From assembly GCA_015179125.1 (NCBI GenBank), contig WHVA01000385.1:1-64000 (forward strand): 64,000 bases of DNA, in the 5' to 3' direction. Each line of letters begins with the position of its first letter. Position 1 is the first letter of the stretch. Position numbers and translations under genes: made by a program. Below are positions 22,058 through 32,690 of the stretch, one piece after another. Under the pieces are notes generated by a model. It was given only the letters and a program-made list of their open reading frames with translations. It searched no databases and had not been told where the DNA came from. Source of the DNA: Gautieria morchelliformis (taxonomy: Eukaryota > Basidiomycota > Agaricomycetes > Gomphales > Gomphaceae).

Positions 22058-24179
22058 TCATGCTATAAGTAAAACCTCCCTTTCGATAATGTCCCTCCAT
22101 TTCGCCGACCGCGGCTTAATATCCACCGGAAACAGATTCGGCCTCCTGCCCGCCGCACACACCTAATCATGAGTATCACGTGGAGAAACGGGCGTTGTAT
22201 GCAACCATCCTACCTGATAAACCCCGAGGTGAACGTAAGCTCGCGCGGAGTGTCCCCCGGCTTTGGCGCGATGTCAAAACACGCGACGACCGACGCCATG
22301 GCGATGAAGAGCGAGGACTCGGCGAGCTGACGCCCGGGGCAAGCTCTGCAGCCTATGTGAGGAACCGACGATCAAAAGACGTGAGACAACGACCCGCCTG
22401 CGGCCCATGCCCCACACCGTCGTCATAATATCACGACATTCTTTCCCCTTGTCGCCCAAGAACCGCTCCGGCTTAAATTTCTCGGGATCCACGAATACCG
22501 CCGGGTCGCGGAAGATGCACCTTCGTAAACCTTAGCTTTTACCCGCCTAAAGCCCGTGCATGGCAGGATCATACCACATGTTTCCAACAATAGTGGCACC
22601 ACCGGGGATAAATGTCCCTTCGTAGACATCGTCGTTTACTACTTTGTGAGGCAGTCCTGATAGCAGCTGGCATAAGCACCCGCAAGGAATTGTCAATATT
22701 ACTTACCCAGGGGCGTTACGGTATTGTACCGGAGCGTCTCCCAGAATAGCGCACTGATATAAACCAAGCTATCCTGATCGTCAAAGGTCGGGAGGCGCTC
22801 CTCTCCGGTCACATTGTCCACCTCCGCCTGTGCACGCCTCATGACCTCGGGATGAAGCGCAAGAACCATGCAAAAGGTGCCCATCGTAGCCATGGACTGC
22901 GCAAATTCAACCCATCTTCCACAGCGCCGTGCAAAACATACACCTACCGAATCCGTCCCCGCACCATACATGACTGACGCGCAATCCTTGATCAACTCCA
23001 CCCTTTCCGACTGTGCCTCGGGGGACAGCGAGGGCTCGGCTGCGAGATCATCCAAGGACGTGGAGACAAACGAAGGCGCTGCAGTCCCGCTCTCCTACAA
23101 TGTCCGGTCAGATACCACACTAAAAGCGCGGATGCGTCGCTACACACGATCATCTTCACGGCTCGATTATACGGCTCAGCTCGAATGTCCGCATAAACCC
23201 GCTTGAACTGATCACCGTACGCTCTGAACGAAGAAAAGGGCATCCATCGGGGATACCGGTTCACTGCGCGTGAGGCGGATTGGTTTCAGTCGCCGCTCTC
23301 CAACCCCGATCTGACATCGAACCACTTACACGCGGGGAATTTTTCAAGTAGAACGGACGTCATTCCCGAGATCTTGTCCCCGTACTGCAACGTCTCATCC
23401 ATCTGCTGCACCAGCGGGTCCGTCGCACCGTCCACACGAAAGCCATATGCACCCAAGAGGATCGAACTCGCCGCGTGCCTGCAAGGTTCCCCGGTTCAGC
23501 GCGGGCACCACAACAGCTGAGCACCAACAAGAATGGCCTACCCTTTCAGATGCAGCTCCAGCAGATCCGGGCTCTTCAGCAGGTTCGCCAGCAGCATGCG
23601 CGCCTCGTCCTGCTGATGCGAACGATGCTTCACCGCTGCCTGACCGGAGAAGTATCGCTGCACGATGGAGCGGCGCACGCGGTGGACCTCGCCGTTCGAA
23701 TTAGTCACAGTCCAATCCACTCCGCACCTGCCAACGACACGTCCTGAGCCCAAGAAAAAGCACAAAAAGGACCGAAATCCAACGCACAGCTCGTTCATCA
23801 CCGAGTACGGCCTGTTAGAGTAATTCGCCGACCGCTCGTTCATCAAGTCCCTTGTGGCCTTCAGCGTGTTGAGTATAATCATGGGGTCCCCAGCAGCGTC
23901 AGATACGTGATATCGCCTACCCCAACCCGATTAAGCACAACGAAGGAACATTGAACACGCACGGCGCCACCCACCGTATTTCCTCGCCCACGCCTGGTAG
24001 GTATGCCACTCCTGCTCCCGCGGCATCTGAAAAAGGTTTCCCACCATGGGCAAAGGACGCGGCCCTGGGGCCAAAGGCCCTTTCGACTGGCTCCATCGCA
24101 GTATCACGACGCCGCTGATCGCGACAGCAAGAAGAACGAGCCAGTCAGCGGCCCAAAGAGAGGAGAGCAGCTGGATCAT
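22058..24179 (-). pseudogene. Cytochrome P450, 11 exons, single 1-nt frameshift
   Basis: Exons fit at 24179-23975, 23916-23788, 23727-23542, 23478-23330, 23263-23148, 23094-22948, 22896-22707, 22656-22575, 22520-22398, 22345-22214 and 22145-22058. They total 515 codons, the normal fungal length. Visible features: N-terminal membrane anchor and proline hinge (LAPGPRPLPMVGN), I-helix AGTDS, ExxR as ETLR, PERF, and the heme loop WGMGRR|ACPGR with its Cys ligand, split by intron 9. That intron uses GC-AG (22397-22346). The only lesion is one missing C in a C-run at about 23883-23891: upstream reads GDITYLTLLGTP, downstream MIILNTL in the next frame. It is either a recent pseudogene or an assembly indel. 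It resembles fungal CYP64/CYP5150-like monooxygenases; the substrate is unknown. Confidence 0.8.
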
Positions 24180-24576
24180 GCTGGATGCAGATCTAAAAGT
24201 AAGACGCGTCTGGCTATTCCAAGCAGTAGCGGCGCAACAGCGCCCGTCCCCGACTCCGTTAAGCGAACAAGGTGAACGACAAGAACAGGCGGTGAAGACA
24301 TACCTTAGAGAGGTGGATGAGCGATAGATGGTGGAAGATACGAGACGTACTCAGGGGAAAATCGAGAAAAAGAAAAAGACGCGGCCAAAAATAAATAAAA
24401 AGCGGTCTTACGCCGCCGAGACAAGGATGAGAAATCAAAGGTGATCTATCTCGGGCTCAAATTGACAACGAGGATACGATGAGATAATACTTTGTACACT
24501 GCGTATAATTTCGTTACCTCAAAAAACACCTGTGCTTCAATAAACAAGCTGAAGCGTCCATTCAACCACAGGCACG

Positions 24577-24735
24577 TCAGTACGCGATCCAAGATAGTGA
24601 TCGAGGGACCCGAGCGGACATGAAGATATACTCGTCCGTGATCTCCAAATACCGGACAATATTTGAATGTGTAGGTTTCACGTCTTGGATGAACACAAGT
24701 TCAGGCTTGCCCGATACGCCGCTGTCGATCATCAT
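24577..24735 (-). other. Short coding-like segment, 52 codons
   Basis: MMIDSGVSGKPELV...THSNIVRYLEITDEY reads as real protein although too short to stand alone. A second frame just upstream (about 24735-24850, LHDYLSEHPALPPQTLHGQEL) looks like its continuation one frame off. It is probably a remnant or terminal exon of a gene I do not recognise. Confidence 0.35.
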
Positions 24736-25085
24736 TGTGACTAAACCTGATTAGCTCTTGGCCATGCAGTGTCTGTGGTGGCAAGGCCGGGTGCTCACTC
24801 AAATAGTCGTGAAGTTGTGCAACACCAACGTCTACCCATCATTCACCTCTTTGAGTAGGTGTGTATTGAGTCGCTAGAGGATAAGACGTAGGAGGCATAT
24901 TCGTCTTGATGTTGACCCCTGGCTTCATGTGTCGTAACTGGTATACTCCAGGCAACACATGGTTCCTTTGATTTTATGAGCTCTCTCCTGTGAGTGGAAA
25001 TCATCTCCCGCTCAGAGTCTGTTAGGGGTCGGCGGTAAGCTAGCCCGGTTCCTTACACTGTTCAACTCCGACAACTTTCGCCCCA

Positions 25086-26916
25086 ATGCAAGCGATTCAA
25101 GAACTGTCGCTCGATGAGCAAGTTACTCAGCATGCTCTCTATAGTTCCTTTAAGCCGCTTAGTCCTATCACTGTGACTGAGGCAAGCATGCTAATACCCC
25201 TGATCGCCAAGTGTGCTGGCAAGGATTTAGCACAATTCAAAAAGATCGATGCGAAGGGCCTCGAGGTCATCCGTGAGGCTCTCTCAACTGATAAGTTTCA
25301 GCCTGTGTTAGGTTGTCACTTTATATGTGGTTCATGTTTTGATTGTGCTGACTTGGCTTCCAGATTATTTCTGTATGTCTTTTGTCTTATGTTGAGAAGT
25401 CTGGTTGAGCCAAGTAATTATTAATGTTTGCGGTTTAATTCCACGTATGCTGTCTCTCTCAGTGCAGGTGGACACAGACATGTAACTGCATTCTAGCGAA
25501 CGCAGATATAACTCGTTGGGATTCACTGATGAACCGCCGCGAGGACCATCTGAACATGCATCCAGTTAGTGCTCCCTCGCAGGGTGGGATCCCAAAGGCC
25601 TTTGCTTCTGCTCAGCAACGAGATCCCCCGCTATTCTATTTTGATCGTCCCCCTTCTGCTGCAGCAACGATACCCATCACCCTGTGTCATCCGGTATTTG
25701 GTCAGTTCCAGGATGATTGCGAGAGCTACGTACCCACGAATGAGGACAGCACATTTGTGCTCCAATTTGCAGCCAAGATGTCCGAATTCTATCTGATGGC
25801 GGACGACAGGGCACTTGTGGCCCGAGAGATGCTCGATTCATATGGCCTCCACTTCAATGCTTCCACGACTGAGTCATTCGTGACAGGTGGAGACATCCGT
25901 TACAATGACTTTTGTTTTGGACACTTAGAAGTCAAGGCCGAGCTTGCGTCATCCCCATCTGATCCTCTTCTTCAAGCAGGCTGCTACTACAGAAGCTTCA
26001 CGAAACAAACAATCACAAATCACACCAATCTTCCATGTTTTTTAATGTACATTGCTGGTGAGGTTCATTACAAATGTCAGTTTGGACAGGTTCATAATTC
26101 ACAGGAAGGCGCTCATGTTGGCTTTGCGGGTGCCGTTTGGTCTGATTACCCTAATCTACAAGTCCTTGCTCCTGTCTTGCCCCTCTTCTACCATGCAACC
26201 GACTGGGATATGCAGATGAGAACCGCGCGTTATTTTGGTGCTATGAAGAAGGCCATCTGGCAACTGGAAGCATTTTATCAGAGGGAAGCTGATGCACTAA
26301 TGGACATTGACGTGCCTCCGAAAGATGACAATCCACCAGCACCTATGTTCCCACACCCATGTCAATACACCTCTCTCTCAGACTCACGCCGTTGTTCGTT
26401 CAATTATGTCCAGCGCCTTGGAGACAAATTGCTCTTCCGTGGGCAGTCAGGAGGAGACAACATATTTATCAAGTTTACCCATCGGTATTCAAAAGATGCA
26501 CATCTGAAATGCTCGTCACTGGGATTTGCGCCAGCTTTGAGAGGCTTTCAACACATCGAGGGTGGATGGTTCATGGTCGTTATGGACCTGATTGATGATG
26601 ACGCCTATGAACAGCTGGAGGAGGTTCCCCCATCAGACAGATCCACCTTTAAAACAGAAATCCGACGGTGTGTGCATCAACTCCATGGTGCAGGATTTGT
26701 ACATGGAGACATTCGGACGACAAATTTTATGGTGCCGAAGGGAAAGGAAGAAAACAAGATCATGTTGGTTGACTTTGACTGGGCAGGAGAAATTGGAGAG
26801 GTACGATATCCACATAATGTGAATTGTGTGGGGTCAGACGGCCTCATGATGTGTACGATGGCGAGCTAATCACAACGGACCATGATCTGGAGATGATCGA
26901 GTTTTTGTGGACGTAG
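25086..26916 (+). CDS. FunK1-type protein-kinase-like protein
   Basis: Exons 25086-25306 and 25468-26869 join in frame (GT-AG, phase 2), giving ...KFQPVWTQTCN...ADITRWDSLMN. The middle matches the basidiomycete-expanded FunK1-like family (PITLCHPVFGQFQDDCESYVP). The C-terminal kinase-fold lobe has a catalytic loop HGDIRTTNFMV (variant HxDxxxxN) and LVDFDWAGEIGEVRYP, with DFD in place of DFG. Whether it phosphorylates anything is unknown. Near 26830 the frame shifts by one base: the annotated frame ends at 26869, but the family-like tail (DVYDGELITTDHDLEMIEFLW) lies one frame over and stops at 26916. This is probably a late truncating indel or a sequence error. Confidence 0.7.
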
Positions 26917-28000
26917 TAGGTGTGTACACCATGGGGCATATATGTACAAGATTCAAGGTGATATTTCTGTATCTCGTTCTGTGTGATGTACAACGATAGG
27001 GTGGAAGCCTCATTAGTTTCCTTGTTGCCTTTTCATCTGCTTAGTCCAGATCTTTTTCTGTTATAAGAGTGAGATGATAAGTTACCTCAGTAGAGGTAGA
27101 AGGCTGTTGTTATACACACTGGGGTAGAAGGCTGTCTGTTATACACACCAGTCTCAGTTGGGCTAAGTGATTTTTGATGGTTACAGTTGTTGACCGGGTC
27201 TTTGGAGATGCGTCTTACATATATAGAGCCGCGCCCCAAAAGACGATAAACTAGATGCAAAATAAAAATAAAAAATAAAAAAATTGGTTACAGTAAAAAT
27301 TCCCAATTTCTGTTGTCATTTTGAAATTTCAGCTACGTACATCACTGGAGGCCAGTCGCTTTCATTAATGTGGGGGGGGGGGGGCATCGCTGCGAGCTCC
27401 ACCCCTGACTTATGTCGCTCGGCCGTCACTCGCCGGAGACTGCCAGCCGTTGACGTCCTTCACAGGAAATGATCATCCCACACCACAAACAAAGAAAGAG
27501 GTCACCCAACCTCGTTGTCTAGGAGTCATGTCATCGAATTTTGTACTCCCGCCTCGCTTTGCACTCACATCATGATATTCGTGCTCATGTCAAGCAGCCT
27601 ACCGTGTAAATGTAGAACACCTGACACTGGACCATGGCGATGGAGTCTGGCAGACGCACGTCAGTTATCTTACTGTGTGGACAGCTTGCTGGAGCGCGAG
27701 AAGACGTGGGGGGTGTAAGTAGTGCGCGCGACACATCAGCACGCCCGACGGGTTGTTGTACTGGCTTACCAGTGTTCCGACGAGGAACGCGGACGCACGC
27801 GAGTCCATCCCAACAGCCAACACATCACATGTATAATACATAGCACAGTCATGACAAGAGAGAAGCTGCTACCGTTGTCTACGTCGACTCCCAGCGCCCT
27901 CACGCCATACATACCCAAGTATAATGCACAGCAGCATTGACAAAAGGCAGAGCTGCTACAGTTGTCCTGTCCACGCCCCACACCCACCACCCTCACGCGT
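26917..28000. other. Intergenic, with duplicated OPT exon piece
   Basis: No gene. A GGGG run occurs at about 27371-27382 and an A-rich run at 27256-27282. 27632-27673 repeats an OPT exon (see separate entry). A diverged 89-bp tandem pair sits at about 27828-27970 (TATAATACA...GAAGCTGCTAC and TATAATGCA...AGAGCTGCTAC). Confidence 0.55.
27632..27673 (-). repeat. Duplicated OPT exon fragment (second copy 28880-28921)
   Basis: The 42-nt segment starting GGCGATGGAGTCT matches 28880-28921 with two substitutions, inside the OPT gene, where it encodes ITDVRLLDSIAM. It indicates a partial duplication of the transporter's 3' region about 1.25 kb away. Confidence 0.8.
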
Positions 28001-31000
28001 CAGTCGCCTAGCACCGACACCGTCAGCAAACTTCCACGCACACCACACGGGCACGGGCACGAAGCACTTACCTTGCAGCGGTCCACAGACAGCGCCGCAG
28101 GGTTGCCCCACCAGTTCGGGAACGGCACGTCCCGCCCGCTCGCGCCGAACACCGCAAAGCTCTTAATTCAGCGAAACAACAAGTTGAACGTGAGCGCCGA
28201 CTCCGAGTCGGGAGATGCTCAGGCGTTATGTATGACACGCACGAGGATGAATAGAATGACCTGGCTCCCCCCGTCCCTAAAAACACCCAGGTTCCAGGTT
28301 TATTCGATAAATACATGCTGACGCGGAGGGAAGAGGAACGACGTACAGCGCTGCGGACGTGAGGTAGTTGTACTAGAAACCGCAATGATTAAGTTACTGT
28401 GCACCGGGTCTGCAGCCTGAGGCGGAAAGAGAATGCCTTGCCTTCTTAAACCACGCAGGCCTTCTTGTGCGCGCCCACCACTGCGATGCCACCCCAATAA
28501 TAACGCACGACCACCACCTGCAAAAAAAAAACAAATCATCCTCATCAGTGAAAAAAAAACACGTGCATATTGCAAATATGAGATAGATGACACGTACTGC
28601 CCGTTCACGCTGAACGGCAAAAACCCAATGTACAGGCATATGATCGGGATATGCAGATATGCCGCCGACGTCGCGAGGAGAGACCCTCGCGGCGCGAGCT
28701 TGTGCACAAGGTAGAACGGCAGCGGTGTGAAGAGCCCGAGGAATATCGCGAACGGTATGAGCCAGTATGGCTGGCCGAAGGTGTAGAGCTCCTGTGCGGG
28801 GGAGAGTGGGGGAGGTTAACTGGCCGGGGAACAGAGACAGAGTGACTTGCGCGATCTGACCTTGACTAGCGCGCCCATGGCGATGGAGTCTAGCAGACGC
28901 ACGTCAGTTATTTTACTGTGAGTAACGTTTGCGATTTACTGGAATTGAGCTGCTGGATGATCCAGCCACTCCATACGCGGTTCCCGACGGGATCCTGCAG
29001 AATTGCGCGGTTGTTGTCCACGATGGAAATCATCACTGCAGGCCGCACCCCACGTCCAAGTCCACGTCATTGAGAGAGAGGCGAAAGACCGTGATTACAG
29101 TGTTACGTACTGGTGTAGTTGAATATAGACCCGACGATGCTGCCGAGGAGTTGGCTGGCAAAGGTGAGCCTGGGCGGGATCTTGTTGTATTGCCCGAGCT
29201 TCAGATCTGGGATAACGGAATAAAGGGGTCCTGGGTCAGACGTCGTGTGCAGCGCGCGCCGTGGGGAGTAAGTACCTTGCAGCATGTAGAGCGTCTGGAA
29301 CGAGGTGCTGTTCCCGAACATACTCGCGTACATGACCGTGCTAGAGAGTATGCGTGTGAACACCGCGCTCAACCATCAAACCACGCAGCGTCGCAACCTC
29401 ACATGGGCTGTCCAGGATGTACGAACGCGGCCAATATCTGCACTGCGCCCTTGACGGAAATATTGAATCCCGTCGTCGCCGTGACTTGATGTACAGTGAT
29501 AGTGATTACAATTGATCAACACATGTTTGCGGTGACGTGACTTTGCGCTGCGGAAGACTTACTGAATCCCAGGAAAACGGCAAAAAACGCGCTCAGGGCG
29601 GTGAATAGCAGGACACTCCACCATGGCATGAGAGGGCTGGACGTGCCAGAGCCGTACATGCACCCGATTCCGACCCCGAGAGAGACCACAAACAGGGTGA
29701 GGTACCACCTGTTTTCAGGCATGTATGGCGTTGACGCGTGCACACGCCATTTTGAGAATGAATAATGAATACTTACCACTGTGGGACTTCGCTGTACACG
29801 CGCATCTCTGCATTACACGACCAGTAAGTTGTTCATACAATTCGAAAGCTGAGGTGGGCGAGCGTACTGCGATAGTGCGGGTCGTCGATGTCCTGGCCAG
29901 AGCGCATGAATTTGTATCCCCCGAACGCTGGACGGACCACGCCACTCGGTAAGTGCCAGCATTCGCGGCCAAAGTGGCATCACACACATACCAGATTTGA
30001 GTTCCGCCCAGTTCCAGAGAAACACGTGTGTAATTGCTGCCCCCAGTCCCAGATTATACGCCAGACCCGAAATCGCATAGGTGGTGGTATATCCTAATAT
30101 CCTCGCGGCGTCAGCGATGCCATGGAGTGAATGTAAAAATGGCTCGCGGGACCCACTTGGCGCGCCGACTTGTGCCAGCTTTGAGGGATCTAATTTGAAA
30201 TCTGGTGTTAAGATGGCGGACTGGTTATACACACTCCCGTCCGGGCCGAACAGCGACGTCGACATGAAAACGAGGTTGCCGCCGTTGAAGACATTCGAGT
30301 AGTAAGCGGTGGTCAGGACAAGATACCCAACAGCCATGCCAACTAACAGCCACAATGATGAATGCAACATCCCGAAAGGAGTGTGTGAAATGCCATACTA
30401 AATGAATTGATTTCTGGGATCCGAAGATGTATCAGATGAGCTGGATGTGGCGTATCTTCACTTACGTGTTTGGAGTGGCCAGACGAGCGGGTTCCCTTGA
30501 GTGATCAGAGTCCAGGATGTCGAGAATGAGAGCAGACCGAGCCCTTCGTTGCTGGATCCAGCACCGAAAAGATTCCTCAGGAATGAGTGCCGCCCATTGT
30601 CAGCAAGGCAGATGATAGAAATGGCCGTAAGCAGGGGGAAGGGATATTGTGGGATCCTAAGGTGCAATCGATAAGCTCGATAAGCTGGGACGTTGTAAAA
30701 TGCTGTACTGTGGTACTCACCATTCCCAAAAGAAGATTGCTCCAAAGACGATCCAGAAGTAGCGTCGCTTCTTGTGATTCAATAGTCCACCAAAGTGCAG
30801 AGACTGCAGCAATTGCACCACGGAAATGTTCCCGGGATAGAAGGCGCTTGTAAAGTGTGTTAGTATGGAACACTCACGAGGAGGAGGAGAGTAAAATATA
30901 TACTAGGTTGGGAATACAAGTAATGTACGAACTGTTCTCCTCAAATCAATAAAACATCAGAAAATACATCGCACAAGACTCACGGATCCCCGCAATACCG

Positions 31001-31849
31001 TATCCCAACATCTGTGTCGAGAAGATCTGAAACATCGCTACCGCACCGTTAAGGCGCACGTCATAAAAGAGGTCTAGAAAGCTTAGACGAAAAGAAGAGT
31101 GCGAGAGAAGGACTAGCCTACCGAGTGCCGCAATAATTTCCATCGCTGTTGCAACGGTCGCTGCTGTGGACGACATTATCACGATGCAGGTGTGTTCCTT
31201 GATGTTGAACGGCCCGGGGTTAAGGTAGCGCCAAAATCCGGTAGAAGGCATCAGCTCTAAACACATGGTTTCATGATGCACTCGATGGATAAAATAGAAT
31301 ACATACTGTGCATTGCGGTCCCGAAGATATAGGCAACGATCAGCACGAAAAGCTGAGAGACGCTTGCATTCTGTTCCAACAGGCCAGTCAATCACCTAAC
31401 CCGGGTCCAAGGAAGGCACGCACCTGGGGCTTAAACGTATAAATCGTGCCCAACACCTAGACAGAATAAGTACGAAAACACCACGCATTGTTTCTGATCG
31501 TGACGTACAGCCCCAAAAGCACTCAAGCCCACACCAAGGAAAATAGTTCGGAAAGTGAAAACAGGCAAGGTGGGGTCGTCCTCCGTTGAGAGCACCTAAT
31601 TGGGAGGAAACCATAGCTCAGCGTGACTCATATGACAAATACATGCAGGAATACCAAGGTGGCGACGTCCTCGGCCCTTCGAACGACCTCGGCGTCACTT
31701 TCGCTCTCAGGTTCTGAATCAGAGATACTTCGTTTCTCTGGTTCATCATGATCACTGTACGAAAGTTCCAGCGCCTGGCTTGACGCCCCTCGCACCTTCT
31801 CCTTCCTGTGTTCAATCACGGTGTCGGGGGGTGGAGGGATCGGCGCCAT
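28001..31849 (-). CDS. OPT-family oligopeptide transporter
   Basis: Multi-exon gene read from ATG 31849 (earlier in-frame ATGs exist). Exon 1 ends at 31655 and exon 2 begins at 31595. Recognisable segments in order: TLPVFTFRTIFLGVGLSAFG, NASVSQLFVLIVAYIFGTAM, FWRYLNPGPFNIKEH with the following SSTAAT, YPGNISVVQLL, GNPLVWPLQT, LVFMSTSLFGPDGSVYNQSA, DPHYRSTLA...YSEVPQW, VTATTGFNISVKGAVQI, PPRLTFASQLLGSIVG, PYWLIPFAIFLGLFTPLPFY and FPNWWGNPAALSVDRC. These are hallmarks of the fungal OPT proton-coupled plasma-membrane peptide transporters with 12-16 helices. About 13-15 short introns fit; not every boundary was resolved, and the last exon may read to a stop near 28000. No certain lesion was seen. 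Confidence 0.8.
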
Positions 31850-32690
31850 GGGGTGGTCGGACGAGGAGGCCTTGGTTGAGGGAGGAAACCGAAGGAACCA
31901 CCACCACATGCACACGATTGGGTTATAAACATACCCGTAAAACCAGGTACCAACTAGAAACTCGGATCCGATATCCCACAGACTTCGATGCGCTTATCTC
32001 GACGTGTGCGCACGGAACGAACTATTACAGTATAGATAAAGCCCTTCCATGGATAAAAACAAGACAGATTTGGACGAGGCGATGCGCGCAATACCGGGTG
32101 CGCCGCTGGCATCCTCTGATAAGTATGGAAGAAATCCATCCGCCTAAGATCAGCCGGCGCGATAGTCCGAGCTCGTACTGGCAGACGTACGTAAATACCA
32201 TCATCCTATGGCTTACAAAAACATCGGTCGCCACCAGCAATTGTCTCAATCAAACATGAAGGTATAGGTAGGGAAAAATTATAGAGGCCAGCCGAACAGA
32301 ATGTAAATAAACATTGATTATGGGTAATTCCCGGAGACCCAGATTGAAGGCGGTCACGTGGCTACGTAGTCCACGTGCACTGGTGCCTACTGACATTAGC
32401 GCCTGAATCTGAATCAGCGGTTTCATCTTCATGAGACTTTGTTGACCTTGTTTCGCAGTTTCTCCGACGCTTGGTACCTGGGGAATCACGTTAAATTGAT
32501 AACTTCCATAGTAAAGAATCAAGTAGGATATAATAACTGATCAAGGCTTCGAAATCCGCCCCTCTTCAGCCTCTCAGGGTCTTTTAACGCTCAGCGTCCT
32601 TCAAGGTGAGAAACGAAACACCTTTAAATTAGAATAGCATCAGTTCTGGACGTTAATTTATCCTTTACGCTGTTCCTCAGGGTGGCTTGA
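31850..32690. promoter_or_regulatory. Divergent intergenic region between OPT and npr2
   Basis: About 0.8 kb without a supported gene. It must contain the promoters of both divergent neighbours. No specific binding site can be assigned with confidence; a GATAAG occurs near 32118, compatible with GATA-factor nitrogen control but expected by chance. Confidence 0.4.
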
